7,705 nucleotides of DNA from Campylobacterales bacterium (GCA_027023175.1 JALVWW010000280.1:1-7705), one strand, 5' to 3'; counted from the stretch's first letter, positions 1-6,733 are shown. Numbers and translations are program-made. Notes: generated by a model not told the origin, from the sequence alone.

Positions 1-497
1 ATGGTCTTGGAATATCTCCTAGAAGACAAACCGTTTCAACAAGCGGTTTAAGCCATCAAATTAAAAAGTTGGGAGAGATGAACCTGGGTGTTTTGCTAGC
101 AATTTCACTCCACGCAGTAGATGATGAGATGAGAGAAAAGCTTATGCCGATAAATAAAGCATATAACATTGCCTCGATACTGAATGCTGTAAGAAATTTT
201 CCAATAGATGCCAGAAAAAGAGTAATGTTTGAATATTTGGTTATAAAAGATTTAAATGATGATATTAAAAGTGCCAAAAAACTTGTTAAACTACTTCATG
301 GTATAAAAGCAAAAGTAAATCTAATATATTTCAATCCTTACCCAAATTCACCATTTCAAAGACCGGATGAAAAAGCAATGCTTGGTTTTCAAAGTTATTT
401 ACGTAACCATGGGATAACATGTACAATACGAGAGTCAAAGGGCTTGGACATATCAGCTGCCTGTGGACAATTATATGAAAAAAAAGGAAAAAAATGA
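1..497 (+). CDS. rlmN: RlmN, 23S rRNA/tRNA adenine-C2 methyltransferase (3' part only)
   Basis: This is the C-terminal part of the radical-SAM enzyme that methylates C2 of A2503 in 23S rRNA and A37 in some tRNAs. The reading frame is open from base 3, and 164 residues are visible before the TGA at 495-497. The 5' end, including the CxxxCxxC iron-sulfur motif, lies outside the window. Visible family landmarks are ISPRRQTVSTSG near the left edge, AISLHA, EYLVIKDLND, the segment VNLIYFNPYPNSPF, and AACGQL close to the C-terminus. The Cys in AACGQL (visible residue 154) corresponds to the methyl-carrying Cys355 of E. coli RlmN. An internal ATG at 69 is not the start, because conserved RlmN sequence continues upstream of it. 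The fragment is about 43-45% of the usual 355-385 residues. It overlaps the next small ORF by four bases (ATGA). RlmN is preferred over Cfr because of the host-gene-like composition and the housekeeping context. Confidence 0.95.
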   Translation, partial: GLGISPRRQTVSTSGLSHQIKKLGEMNLGVLLAISLHAVDDEMREKLMPINKAYNIASILNAVRNFPIDARKRVMFEYLVIKDLNDDIKSAKKLVKLLHGIKAKVNLIYFNPYPNSPFQRPDEKAMLGFQSYLRNHGITCTIRESKGLDISAACGQLYEKKGKK

Positions 498-610
498 GTG
501 GCTTTAGTGCAGTTGATTGGGCAGAAGTTATTTTGATAGGGATTGTTGTCGTTGTAGGAGTAGGGGGTATTATCAAGGTAATAACAATGAAAGAGGAAGA
601 GGATAGGTGA
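494..610 (+). CDS. 38-residue single-span membrane protein, unknown function
   Basis: A 38-codon ORF starts at the ATG of the ATGA overlap with the rlmN stop. A good ribosome site, AAGGA at 484-488, lies five bases upstream inside the end of rlmN, so translation is probably coupled. The N-terminus MSGFSAVDWAE is followed by a strongly hydrophobic, Val/Ile/Gly-rich stretch at residues 12-27 (extending to about 31), which is long enough for one membrane helix. A charged tail, MKEEEDR, follows. The layout suggests a small inner-membrane protein, but I do not recognise a family and assign no function. Its link to rlmN is positional only. It ends 50 bases before the convergent pseudouridine synthase gene. 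That 50-base gap has only a weak six-base inverted repeat (AGTAGG at 651-656 with CCTACT at 667-672) and no convincing terminator. The overlap, the ribosome site and the sensible membrane topology together make it more likely real than chance. Confidence 0.7.
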   Translation: MSGFSAVDWAEVILIGIVVVVGVGGIIKVITMKEEEDR

Positions 611-660
611 GGATGCAGGTTTTATTATATTGAAGAGTATATCTGGTTATAGTAGGCATA

Positions 661-1563
661 CTAAAACCTACTGTTAGAGGTGGCCTGAAACCCTGTCTTT
701 GAATATATTTTGTATCTTATATCGTTATAGAAAAACTCTATCCAGTTTGCATGAAGCATAAGCCTGGATGCACCGGTTAATTTTATTCTCTCCTGTTCAC
801 TTAATTTACCGTCAAGATACTCAGAAGCAGTTTCGTAATCTGTCCCATATATAGGATCTCCTACAATATGATGTTTCACATGAAACAAATGTATTCTTAT
901 CTGATGCTGTCTTCCGGTTAACGGTATAGCTTCGACAAGTGTTGTATTGTTTCCAGGGTGGTATTTCAATGGCTTTATTATAGTTTTTGCTTCTTTGCCA
1001 GATTTGTCAATAAAAACTTTTATCTTTATTGCCGAATAGTCTCTGTTGATTTTTATAGGAGCATCGATGAAAAGCTCAGTGTCAATTTTGCCATTGACAA
1101 GAGCTAAATATCCTTTTTTGATATCTTTTTTTTGAAAAGAATTTTTAAAAAATATCTCTGCACTTTTGTGCTTTGCCGCTAACACCAACCCGCTTGTTTC
1201 TTTGTCTATCCTGTGTGTGATATTGGCACTGTTGCCAAAGAGATGTTTGACTTCATCAGTTAGTGTATAAGGAGTATTTCTGTTTTTTGGATGCACTAAC
1301 AAACCGCTCGGCTTGTCAAAAACAGCAAAATCTTTTGTTTGAAACAAAGGAGTCAAGCCCTTTGTAACCGGTTTGAAAATAACAAGAGAAATATTGCCTT
1401 TTATGCAGATAGATTTGGCACTAACAATTTTATCCTCACAAAAAAGCCTCTGTTTGTCGATATATCTTTGAGCAACTCTTAAAGAGCATGCTAACTTATC
1501 CATAACAACCCTAAAAGCTTTTGTCTCTTTTTCAACATAAAAATCTATCTTTTTAAATGCCAT
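661..1563 (-). CDS. RluA-family pseudouridine synthase (RluC/RluD-like)
   Basis: This 300-residue enzyme of the RluA family isomerises specific uridines to pseudouridine in structured RNA, most likely 23S rRNA. Residues about 17-63 look like an S4-type RNA-binding domain (MDKLACSLRVAQRYIDKQRL), followed by the catalytic domain from about residue 75. The signature HRIDKETSGLVLAAK begins at residue 117, which makes Asp120 the catalytic aspartate. Further family blocks are FDKPSGLLVHP (82-92), LTGRQHQIRIHL (215-226), GDPIYG (235-240) and LMLHA (268-272). Length and architecture are complete. The ATG start is supported by AAAGG on the reverse strand (1570-1574), six bases upstream. The gene is divergent from purB and convergent with rlmN. 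The exact target uridine cannot be told from sequence, so no symbol is given. I recall a homologue beside purB and nrdA in Campylobacter jejuni. Confidence 0.93.
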   Translation of the reverse strand: MAFKKIDFYVEKETKAFRVVMDKLACSLRVAQRYIDKQRLFCEDKIVSAKSICIKGNISLVIFKPVTKGLTPLFQTKDFAVFDKPSGLLVHPKNRNTPYTLTDEVKHLFGNSANITHRIDKETSGLVLAAKHKSAEIFFKNSFQKKDIKKGYLALVNGKIDTELFIDAPIKINRDYSAIKIKVFIDKSGKEAKTIIKPLKYHPGNNTTLVEAIPLTGRQHQIRIHLFHVKHHIVGDPIYGTDYETASEYLDGKLSEQERIKLTGASRLMLHANWIEFFYNDIRYKIYSKTGFQATSNSRF

Positions 1564-1601
1564 TTTTTACCTTTGGTAATATAGTTCCAAATAATGGCGT
1601 A

Positions 1602-1631
1602 AATATAACAAATTTATATACTTAAAAGCAA
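1602..1631 (-). promoter_or_regulatory. Predicted promoter of the pseudouridine synthase gene
   Basis: On the reverse strand there is an extended -10 element, TGTTATATT (TGn plus TATATT; the hexamer covers 1602-1607). An 18-base spacer separates it from a weak TTGCTT (1626-1631) in the -35 position. Transcription would start near 1595, giving a leader of about 30 bases. The call rests on motif fit only, and AT-rich DNA produces such matches by chance. Confidence 0.4.
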
Positions 1632-1650
1632 ATATTTAGTAAATGTTTTG

Positions 1651-1656
1651 TAAAAT
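1651..1656 (+). promoter_or_regulatory. Predicted -10 element for purB-nrdA
   Basis: TAAAAT, preceded by TTTTG, sits in the divergent intergenic region. It would start transcription near 1663, about 25 bases before the purB ATG. No clear -35 box is seen, which is usual for the main sigma factor of Campylobacterota. It lies within the longer open frame that begins at 1643, which argues against that upstream start codon. Confidence 0.35.
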
Positions 1657-1673
1657 AAATAACTTTATTTTAG

Positions 1674-1678
1674 AAGGA
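1674..1678 (+). promoter_or_regulatory. Ribosome binding site fixing the purB start
   Basis: AAGGA lies nine bases before the ATG at 1688. The in-frame ATG at 1643 has no comparable site and would add 15 residues that PurB proteins lack, so 1688 is chosen. Confidence 0.75.
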
Positions 1679-1687
1679 CAATCACAA

Positions 1688-3025
1688 ATGGTAGAGAGAT
1701 ATGCAAGAGATATTATGAAAAACAAGTGGAGCATGCAGGCAAAATATGATGCTTGGCTCAAAGTAGAAAAAGCTGTTGTAAAAGGATGGAACAAACTAGG
1801 TCTTGTATCTGATGATGATTGTGAAAAAATTTTAAAAAATGCAAAATTTGATATAAAAAGAATTGATGAGATAGAGCAAACAACCAAACATGATGTTATA
1901 GCTTTTTTAACCAGTGTAGCTGAAAGTTTGGGTGAAGAGAGTAGATGGGTTCATTATGGTATGACCAGTAGTGACTGTATAGATACGGCTGTTGCATTGC
2001 AGATGAAAGACTCACTCGAACTTATAATAGAAGATGTAAAAGAGTTGATGGAGGCGATTAAAAAGAGAGCATATGAACATAAAATGACTTTGATGGTAGG
2101 AAGAAGCCATGGTATTCATGGCGAACCTATCACTTTTGGACTGGTACTGGCTGTTTGGTATGATGAAATAAAAAGAAATCTTCAAAACCTAGAGCAAGCA
2201 CTGGAGTTTGTAAGCGTAGGGCAGATAAGTGGTGCTATGGGTAATATTGCTCACTCTCCTGTAGAGCTTGAAGAGTATGTCTGTAAAGAGCTTGGCTTAA
2301 AGCCTGCGCCTGTTTCAAATCAAGTTATCCAAAGAGACAGATATGCAAACCTTATGAATGCATTGGCTCTTTTGGCTTCATCTTGTGAAAAAATTGCAGT
2401 TGCCATAAGACATTATCAACGAACGGAAGTATATGAGGCAGAAGAGTTTTTTAGCAAAGGTCAAAAAGGAAGCTCTGCAATGCCGCACAAAAGAAATCCG
2501 GTCTTAAGCGAAAATGTAACCGGACTTTGCAGGGTTATAAGAAGTTATGCGATGCCGGCCATGGAAAATGTTGCTCTATGGCATGAAAGAGATATTTCAC
2601 ACAGCTCAGTCGAGAGGTTTATACTGCCGGATGGTTTTATTACGACTGATTTTATGCTCAACAGACTGAAAGGAATAATTGAAAAGCTTGTGGTTTATCC
2701 GGAAAATATGATGAAAAATTTAAATTTGACAGGCGGACTTGTTTTTTCCCAAAGAGTTCTGCTTGAGCTTCCAAAAAGAGGAGTAAGTAGAGAAGATGCA
2801 TACAAAATAGTCCAAAGAAATGCGATGAAAGTTTGGAATGAAATTCAGCAAGGCAAATCACCTCTTAATGAAAAAGGCGAGAGTCTCTTTTTGGAGTATC
2901 TTTTAAATGATAAAGAGTTAAGAGAAAAGCTAAATGAAAATGAAATAAGAGAATGTTTTGACTACTCATACTATACCAAGAATATAGATAAAATTTTTGT
3001 AAGGGTTTTTGAAGATGCCAAATAG
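1688..3025 (+). CDS. purB: Adenylosuccinate lyase PurB
   Basis: This 445-residue cytoplasmic lyase of the fumarase/aspartase superfamily works at two steps of purine synthesis. It splits SAICAR to AICAR plus fumarate, and adenylosuccinate to AMP plus fumarate. Landmarks are an N-terminal MVERYARDIM, TTKHDV with His68, GRSHGIHGEP with His141, and the superfamily signature GSSAMPHKRNP at 261-271 on the flexible loop that carries the catalytic serine (Ser262/263). His68 and His141 fall at the same numbers as the catalytic histidines known from the Bacillus subtilis enzyme, which supports the chosen start. Active enzyme of this family is a homotetramer. Length is normal for the family and no damage is seen. 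Its end overlaps the nrdA start by 11 bases, so the two genes are probably co-transcribed and translationally coupled. No purine-repressor operator or riboswitch is evident in the short leader. Confidence 0.97.
   Translation: MVERYARDIMKNKWSMQAKYDAWLKVEKAVVKGWNKLGLVSDDDCEKILKNAKFDIKRIDEIEQTTKHDVIAFLTSVAESLGEESRWVHYGMTSSDCIDTAVALQMKDSLELIIEDVKELMEAIKKRAYEHKMTLMVGRSHGIHGEPITFGLVLAVWYDEIKRNLQNLEQALEFVSVGQISGAMGNIAHSPVELEEYVCKELGLKPAPVSNQVIQRDRYANLMNALALLASSCEKIAVAIRHYQRTEVYEAEEFFSKGQKGSSAMPHKRNPVLSENVTGLCRVIRSYAMPAMENVALWHERDISHSSVERFILPDGFITTDFMLNRLKGIIEKLVVYPENMMKNLNLTGGLVFSQRVLLELPKRGVSREDAYKIVQRNAMKVWNEIQQGKSPLNEKGESLFLEYLLNDKELREKLNENEIRECFDYSYYTKNIDKIFVRVFEDAK
3001..3005 (+). promoter_or_regulatory. 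Ribosome binding site fixing the nrdA start
   Basis: AAGGG lies nine bases before the ATG at 3015, inside the purB 3' end. The in-frame TTG at 3009 would sit only three bases from it, which is too close, so ATG 3015 is the preferred start. Confidence 0.6.
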
Positions 3026-5414
3026 AATACTAACTGTAACAAAAAGAAACGGTAGAATTGAACCGCTAGATATTACAAAAATACAAAAAAATACAAAAGG
3101 TGCTGTAGAAGGGCTTGAAAATGTTAGTCAAAGCGAACTTGAACTTGACGCAAGAATACAGTTTAGAGATGGTATATCCACCGAAGAGATACAGCAGACC
3201 CTTATAAAAACTGCTGTTGATAAAATTGATGTTGATAGACCCGATTGGACATTTGTAGCCGCTAGACTCTTTTTATATGATTTATACCACAAAGTAGGGA
3301 GAAATATAGGAGGAGAAAAAGGTAATTCTTATCCTTCATTTAGGAAATATTTTGAAACAGGTGAAAAAGAGGGCAGAATAACAAAAGGGCTTAGAGACAA
3401 ATATGATATTGATGAGTTGGATGCGTATATAAAGCCCGAGCGTGACATGCAGTTTACTTATCTGGGCGTTAAAACACTAAACGACAGATATCTGCTGAAA
3501 AATAAAAAAGGAAGCCCGATAGAGCTACCACAATATATGTTTATGGCAATAGCAATGTTTTTGGCTCAAAATGAGTTTGATAAAATGAGCTGGGCAAAAA
3601 GATTTTATGACCTTATCAGTAAGTTTGAAGTTATGCTTGCCACTCCAACACTATCAAATGCCAGAACTCCGAGACATCAGCTAAGTTCATGTTATATAGG
3701 AAGTACACCTGACAATATAGAAGGTATTTTTGATACATTTAAGGAGATGGCACTACTTAGTAAATTTGGTGGTGGTATAGGTTGGGACTGGTGCAAAGTA
3801 AGAGGCATAGGAAGTAGTATAGATGGTCATAAAAATGCAGCAGGAGGAATAATTCCATTTTTAAAGATTGCCAACGATGTTGCAATTGCAGTTGATCAAC
3901 TGGGCACAAGAAAAGGTGCGATTGCTGTATATATAGAGCCTTGGCATATAGATATAGCTGATTTTTTAGATCTTAGAAAAAATTCAGGTGAAGAGAGAAG
4001 AAGAGCACATGATCTCTTTCCCGCACTTTGGATAAATGATCTCTTTATGAAGAGAGTTGCAAACAATGAAAGATGGACACTTTTTGACCCCTTGGATGTG
4101 TCTGATTTGACAGATGTGTGGGGTGAAGAGTTTGAAAAGAGATATATTGCCTATGAAAATGATGATTCCATTATTAAAGAGAGTATAAATGCAAAAGATT
4201 TATGGAAAAAAGTGCTTTTAAGCTATTTTGAAACGGGTATGCCTTTTTTATGCTTTAAAGATAATGCCAACAAAGTCAACCCAAATCCTCATTCAGGTAT
4301 CATTAGAAGTTCAAACCTTTGTACTGAAATCTTCCAAAATACAGATCCCAACCATTACCTTGTGAAGATAAAATTTGATGATGACTCTGTGCAAATATAT
4401 GAAGAAGAGGATGAAGTTGAAGTTGATGAAGGTATTATAAAAAAAGCAAAAAAGATTACAGCACTTGATACGATAGGAGGAAAAAAAGTTTTTATAGTTG
4501 AAAAAGAAAAAATTGACGGTAAAACCGCAGTTTGCAATCTTGCAAGTATAAATCTTTCAAAAATCAATACAAAAGAAGATATAGAAAGAATTATGCCGAT
4601 TGCCATAAGGATGCTCGATAATGTAATCGAACTAAACTTTTATCCGCTTGAAAAAGTGAAGCAGACCAATTTAAAAAGCAGGTCTATCGGCCTTGGAGTT
4701 ATGGGCGAGGCTCAAATGCTGGCTCAAAATCAAATAGAGTGGGGCAGTGATGAGCATTTTGAAAAGATTGACGAGATTATGGAGATTGTTAGTTACAATG
4801 CTATAAAAGTATCATCCAACCTTGCTCTTGAAAAAGGCAAATATCCTGAATTTGAAGGCTCTAACTGGAGCAAAGGAATTTTTCCTATAGATTTGGCAAG
4901 TGAGGAAGCGAAAAAACTAACACCTAATAGAGGCGGTTTGTTTGGATATATATATGATTGGGACAAGTTAAGGGAAAAGGTAAAAAAAGATGGTATGAGA
5001 AACGGATATCTTATGGCTATAGCTCCAACTAGCTCCATATCCATCCTTGTTGGGACTACTCAGACAATAGAGCCGATTTACAAAAAGAAATGGTTTGAAG
5101 AAAATTTAAGTGGACTTATTCCTGTTTGTGCCCCAAGTCTCGATATAAATACCTGGAGATACTATACTCCAGCATATGATCTCGACCAAACACTTCTGAT
5201 AAAAGCCGGTGCTGTCAGGCAAAAGTGGATAGACCAGGGGCAAAGTCTCAATATTTTTATGAAACTTGAAAAAGCATCAGGTAAATATCTTCATGAAATT
5301 TATTCTCTCGCATGGAAACTAGGTATAAAATCTACATATTATCTAAGAAGTCAGTCTCCTCAAAGCGAACAAGATATAGCAGATAGAACCGGAGAATGTT
5401 TAAGCTGCCAATAA
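3015..5414 (+). CDS. nrdA: Class I ribonucleoside-diphosphate reductase, alpha (large) subunit NrdA
   Basis: This 799-residue catalytic subunit reduces ribonucleoside diphosphates to deoxyribonucleotides. It needs a radical-bearing beta subunit (NrdB), which is not in this window. An N-terminal ATP-cone begins at LTVTKRNGRIEPLDITKIQK (6-25) and points to dATP/ATP activity control. The allosteric and substrate loops FGGGIGWDWCKVRGIGSS (251-268) and DQLGTRKGAIAV (294-305) follow. Expected active-site residues are present: Cys226 (LSSCYIG), Asn434, Cys436 and Glu438 in RSSNLCTEIF, Cys507 in TAVCNLAS, the radical-transfer pair Tyr775-Tyr776, and the C-terminal redox pair Cys795/Cys798 (GECLSC). 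By E. coli numbering these match Cys225, Asn437, Cys439, Glu441, Cys462, Tyr730/731 and Cys754/759. Cys436 and Cys507 are 71 residues apart, against 23 in E. coli. This reflects an insertion of about 48 residues (roughly 446-495) rich in Glu/Asp and Lys. It is in frame, and I believe it is shared with relatives. The gene overlaps purB by 11 bases. Confidence 0.96.
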   Translation: MPNRILTVTKRNGRIEPLDITKIQKNTKGAVEGLENVSQSELELDARIQFRDGISTEEIQQTLIKTAVDKIDVDRPDWTFVAARLFLYDLYHKVGRNIGGEKGNSYPSFRKYFETGEKEGRITKGLRDKYDIDELDAYIKPERDMQFTYLGVKTLNDRYLLKNKKGSPIELPQYMFMAIAMFLAQNEFDKMSWAKRFYDLISKFEVMLATPTLSNARTPRHQLSSCYIGSTPDNIEGIFDTFKEMALLSKFGGGIGWDWCKVRGIGSSIDGHKNAAGGIIPFLKIANDVAIAVDQLGTRKGAIAVYIEPWHIDIADFLDLRKNSGEERRRAHDLFPALWINDLFMKRVANNERWTLFDPLDVSDLTDVWGEEFEKRYIAYENDDSIIKESINAKDLWKKVLLSYFETGMPFLCFKDNANKVNPNPHSGIIRSSNLCTEIFQNTDPNHYLVKIKFDDDSVQIYEEEDEVEVDEGIIKKAKKITALDTIGGKKVFIVEKEKIDGKTAVCNLASINLSKINTKEDIERIMPIAIRMLDNVIELNFYPLEKVKQTNLKSRSIGLGVMGEAQMLAQNQIEWGSDEHFEKIDEIMEIVSYNAIKVSSNLALEKGKYPEFEGSNWSKGIFPIDLASEEAKKLTPNRGGLFGYIYDWDKLREKVKKDGMRNGYLMAIAPTSSISILVGTTQTIEPIYKKKWFEENLSGLIPVCAPSLDINTWRYYTPAYDLDQTLLIKAGAVRQKWIDQGQSLNIFMKLEKASGKYLHEIYSLAWKLGIKSTYYLRSQSPQSEQDIADRTGECLSCQ

Positions 5415-5415
5415 A

Positions 5416-5443
5416 TAGGATTTAGGATTTAGATCGTAGGATT
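5416..5443 (+). repeat. Degenerate tandem heptamer TAGGATT, four units
   Basis: Immediately after the nrdA stop, TAGGATT occurs at 5416-5422, 5423-5429 and 5437-5443. A degenerate unit, TAGATCG, fills 5430-5436 in register. The sequence then drifts through AAGGTTT. It is too short to code and its function is unknown. Confidence 0.75.
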
Positions 5444-5474
5444 AAGGTTTCTGTTTTCAGTTATCCGAATGTGT

Positions 5475-5500
5475 AAAATTGTAATATTTTTTCTTTTTTT
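5475..5500 (+). terminator. Weak AT-only terminator-like tract after nrdA
   Basis: A short inverted repeat, AAAAT (5475-5479) with ATTTT (5486-5490), runs into a T-rich tract, TTTTTTCTTTTTTT, ending at 5500. The stem contains no G-C pair, so intrinsic termination would be poor. The T tract may instead be the upstream element of the livJ promoter. This is the only terminator-like candidate between nrdA and livJ apart from the palindrome at 5520-5546. Confidence 0.25.
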
Positions 5501-5511
5501 GTAAAAAGAAT

Positions 5512-5517
5512 TATAAT
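5512..5517 (+). promoter_or_regulatory. Predicted livJ promoter, consensus -10 TATAAT
   Basis: A perfect TATAAT sits behind a T-rich stretch (5486-5500) with no -35 box, the typical Campylobacterota pattern. Transcription would begin near 5524, inside the inverted repeat at 5520-5546, leaving a leader of about 75 bases. A second candidate, TATTAT at 5555-5560, would place the start near 5567 instead. I cannot decide between them from sequence. Confidence 0.45.
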
Positions 5518-5519
5518 AA

Positions 5520-5546
5520 AAACTTTTATAAGTTTTATAAAAGTTT
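5520..5546. repeat. Perfect 12-bp inverted repeat upstream of livJ (operator or hairpin)
   Basis: AAACTTTTATAA (5520-5531) and its exact reverse complement (5535-5546) flank the three-base loop GTT. There is one G-C pair per arm and no T-run after it, so it does not look like a standard terminator. It begins three bases after the TATAAT box and ends eight bases before the alternative TATTAT. Either way it lies where a repressor could block livJ transcription. It could also fold at the 5' end of the mRNA. Confidence 0.7.
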
Positions 5547-5597
5547 CAACTTGGTATTATAAGTTTACATTAATTAAAAAAATTTTAAGGAGTATTA

Positions 5598-6722
5598 ATG
5601 AAAAAAGTTTTGAGTGTAGCAGCAGCTACAGTTTTAGTTAGCAGTGCCTTATTGGCAAAAGAAGTGAAGATTGGTGTTGTTTTACCTTTGACAGGTCCTA
5701 TTGCGGCGTTTGGCCAAACAAGTAAAGGCGGGTTAGATATAGCTTATGCACAAAATCATAAACTCAAAAATGGTGATGATGTAAAGCTTATAATTTTAGA
5801 TGATAGAGGTGACAAAGTTGAAGCTGCTACAGCAGTAAAAAGACTTATTGATAAAAACCATGTAACTGCAATACTTGGTGAAGTTGCAAGCTCTAACTCT
5901 ATGGCTATGGCGCCGGTTGCAGAAAATGCAAAAACTCCTATGATAACTCATGCTTCAACAAACCCAAGAGTTACAAAAGGTAAAACATTTGTAACAAGAG
6001 CATGCTTTATAGATCCATTTCAAGGTGCGGTTGCAGCCAACTATGCACTTAGTAAAGGTTATAAAACTGCTGTGATTGTTACAGATACAAAGCAGGACTA
6101 TTCAGTAGGCCTTTCAAAAGCTTTTAGAAAAGCTTATACAAAAGGTGGTGGTAAAGTTTTAAAAACAGTATATATTAACTCTGGAGACAAAGATTTCAAT
6201 GCACAAGTTTCTACTATTAAGTCTCTTCACCCGGATATTATAGATTTTACAGGTTACTATCCAGAGGGTGCATTACTAGCTAGACAAGCAAGAGCTATGG
6301 GTGTTAAAGCACCATTTATAGGCGGCGACGGTTCAGGATTTCCAGAGCTTATAAAAATAGGCGGAAAAGCAGTCGAAGGATTTATGTATACTGATCACTT
6401 TAATGAAGCAGCAGCAAAATCTCCTGAGGCTAAAGCTTATGTAAAAGCATTTCATGCTAAAAATCATAAAGCTGCAGATTCTATGGGTGCATTGGCTGCA
6501 GATGCCTATGGCATGATACTTGCAGCTATGAATAAATGTATTGATGAAGGTAAAGCCCCAACTGATAAAGTATGTGTAAACAATAACCTAAGACATACTA
6601 AAAACTATCATGGTGTTACTGGTGTTATCAATATAGATAAAAATGGAAATGCTGTCAAGTCAGCAGTTGTTAATGTTGTTAAAAACGGTAAATTTGCTTA
6701 CTTAACAACAGTTAATCCATAA
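5598..6722 (+). CDS. livJ: Branched-chain amino acid ABC transporter, periplasmic binding protein LivJ
   Basis: This 374-residue type I periplasmic binding protein (Peripla_BP_6/LivJ-LivK family) captures the substrate, probably Leu/Ile/Val and perhaps other small amino acids, and delivers it to the LivHM permease. A type I signal peptide is clear: MKK, a hydrophobic core to residue 17, and a likely cut after SALLA (residue 20). There is no lipobox Cys, so the protein is free in the periplasm. The mature protein opens with KEVKIGVVLPLTGPIAAFGQ, a classic start for the family. The ligand site probably involves VASSNS (97-101) and HASTNP (118-123), which align with the Ser/Thr pockets of LIV-binding proteins. 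Cys314 and Cys326 are close enough for a disulfide. AAGGAG at 5587-5592 lies five bases before the ATG. Gene order with livH supports the role. The exact ligand is inferred, since related proteins bind amides or urea. The symbol livK would serve equally well. Confidence 0.9.
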   Translation: MKKVLSVAAATVLVSSALLAKEVKIGVVLPLTGPIAAFGQTSKGGLDIAYAQNHKLKNGDDVKLIILDDRGDKVEAATAVKRLIDKNHVTAILGEVASSNSMAMAPVAENAKTPMITHASTNPRVTKGKTFVTRACFIDPFQGAVAANYALSKGYKTAVIVTDTKQDYSVGLSKAFRKAYTKGGGKVLKTVYINSGDKDFNAQVSTIKSLHPDIIDFTGYYPEGALLARQARAMGVKAPFIGGDGSGFPELIKIGGKAVEGFMYTDHFNEAAAKSPEAKAYVKAFHAKNHKAADSMGALAADAYGMILAAMNKCIDEGKAPTDKVCVNNNLRHTKNYHGVTGVINIDKNGNAVKSAVVNVVKNGKFAYLTTVNP

Positions 6723-6733
6723 TAAATACTACT

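Noticed and set aside
331..576. Reverse-strand ORF of 81 codons
   Set aside because: It is antisense to the conserved end of rlmN and the mini-ORF, with low-complexity runs (PTPTTTTIP), no ribosome site and no domain.
1014..1025. Second copy of the livJ palindrome half-site (AAAACTTTTATCT)
   Set aside because: It is a partial match inside the pseudouridine synthase coding region without the other arm, as expected by chance in AT-rich sequence.
1643..1687. Longer purB with 15 extra N-terminal residues from ATG 1643
   Set aside because: There is no ribosome site before 1643, the likely -10 box lies inside this stretch, and catalytic His68/His141 match Bacillus subtilis numbering only from the start at 1688.
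3009..3014. TTG start for nrdA two codons upstream
   Set aside because: It would be only three bases from the AAGGG site. ATG 3015 has normal spacing and gives the family-like start MPNRILTV.
4434..4500. Active intein in NrdA
   Set aside because: The insert is only about 48 residues and lacks the splice-junction Cys/Ser and the terminal His-Asn pair. The conserved NrdA frame runs through it, so it is a domain insertion, not a working intein.
4355..4606. Reverse-strand ORF of 83 codons with a poly-Ser run
   Set aside because: It is antisense to the acidic insertion of NrdA. The Ser run is simply the complement of the GAA/GAG/GAT codons.
5493..5508. CTTTTT/AAAAAG hairpin as the nrdA terminator
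   Set aside because: It is a six-pair AT-only stem around TTGT with no following T-run and is too weak to call. It also overlaps the likely upstream promoter region.
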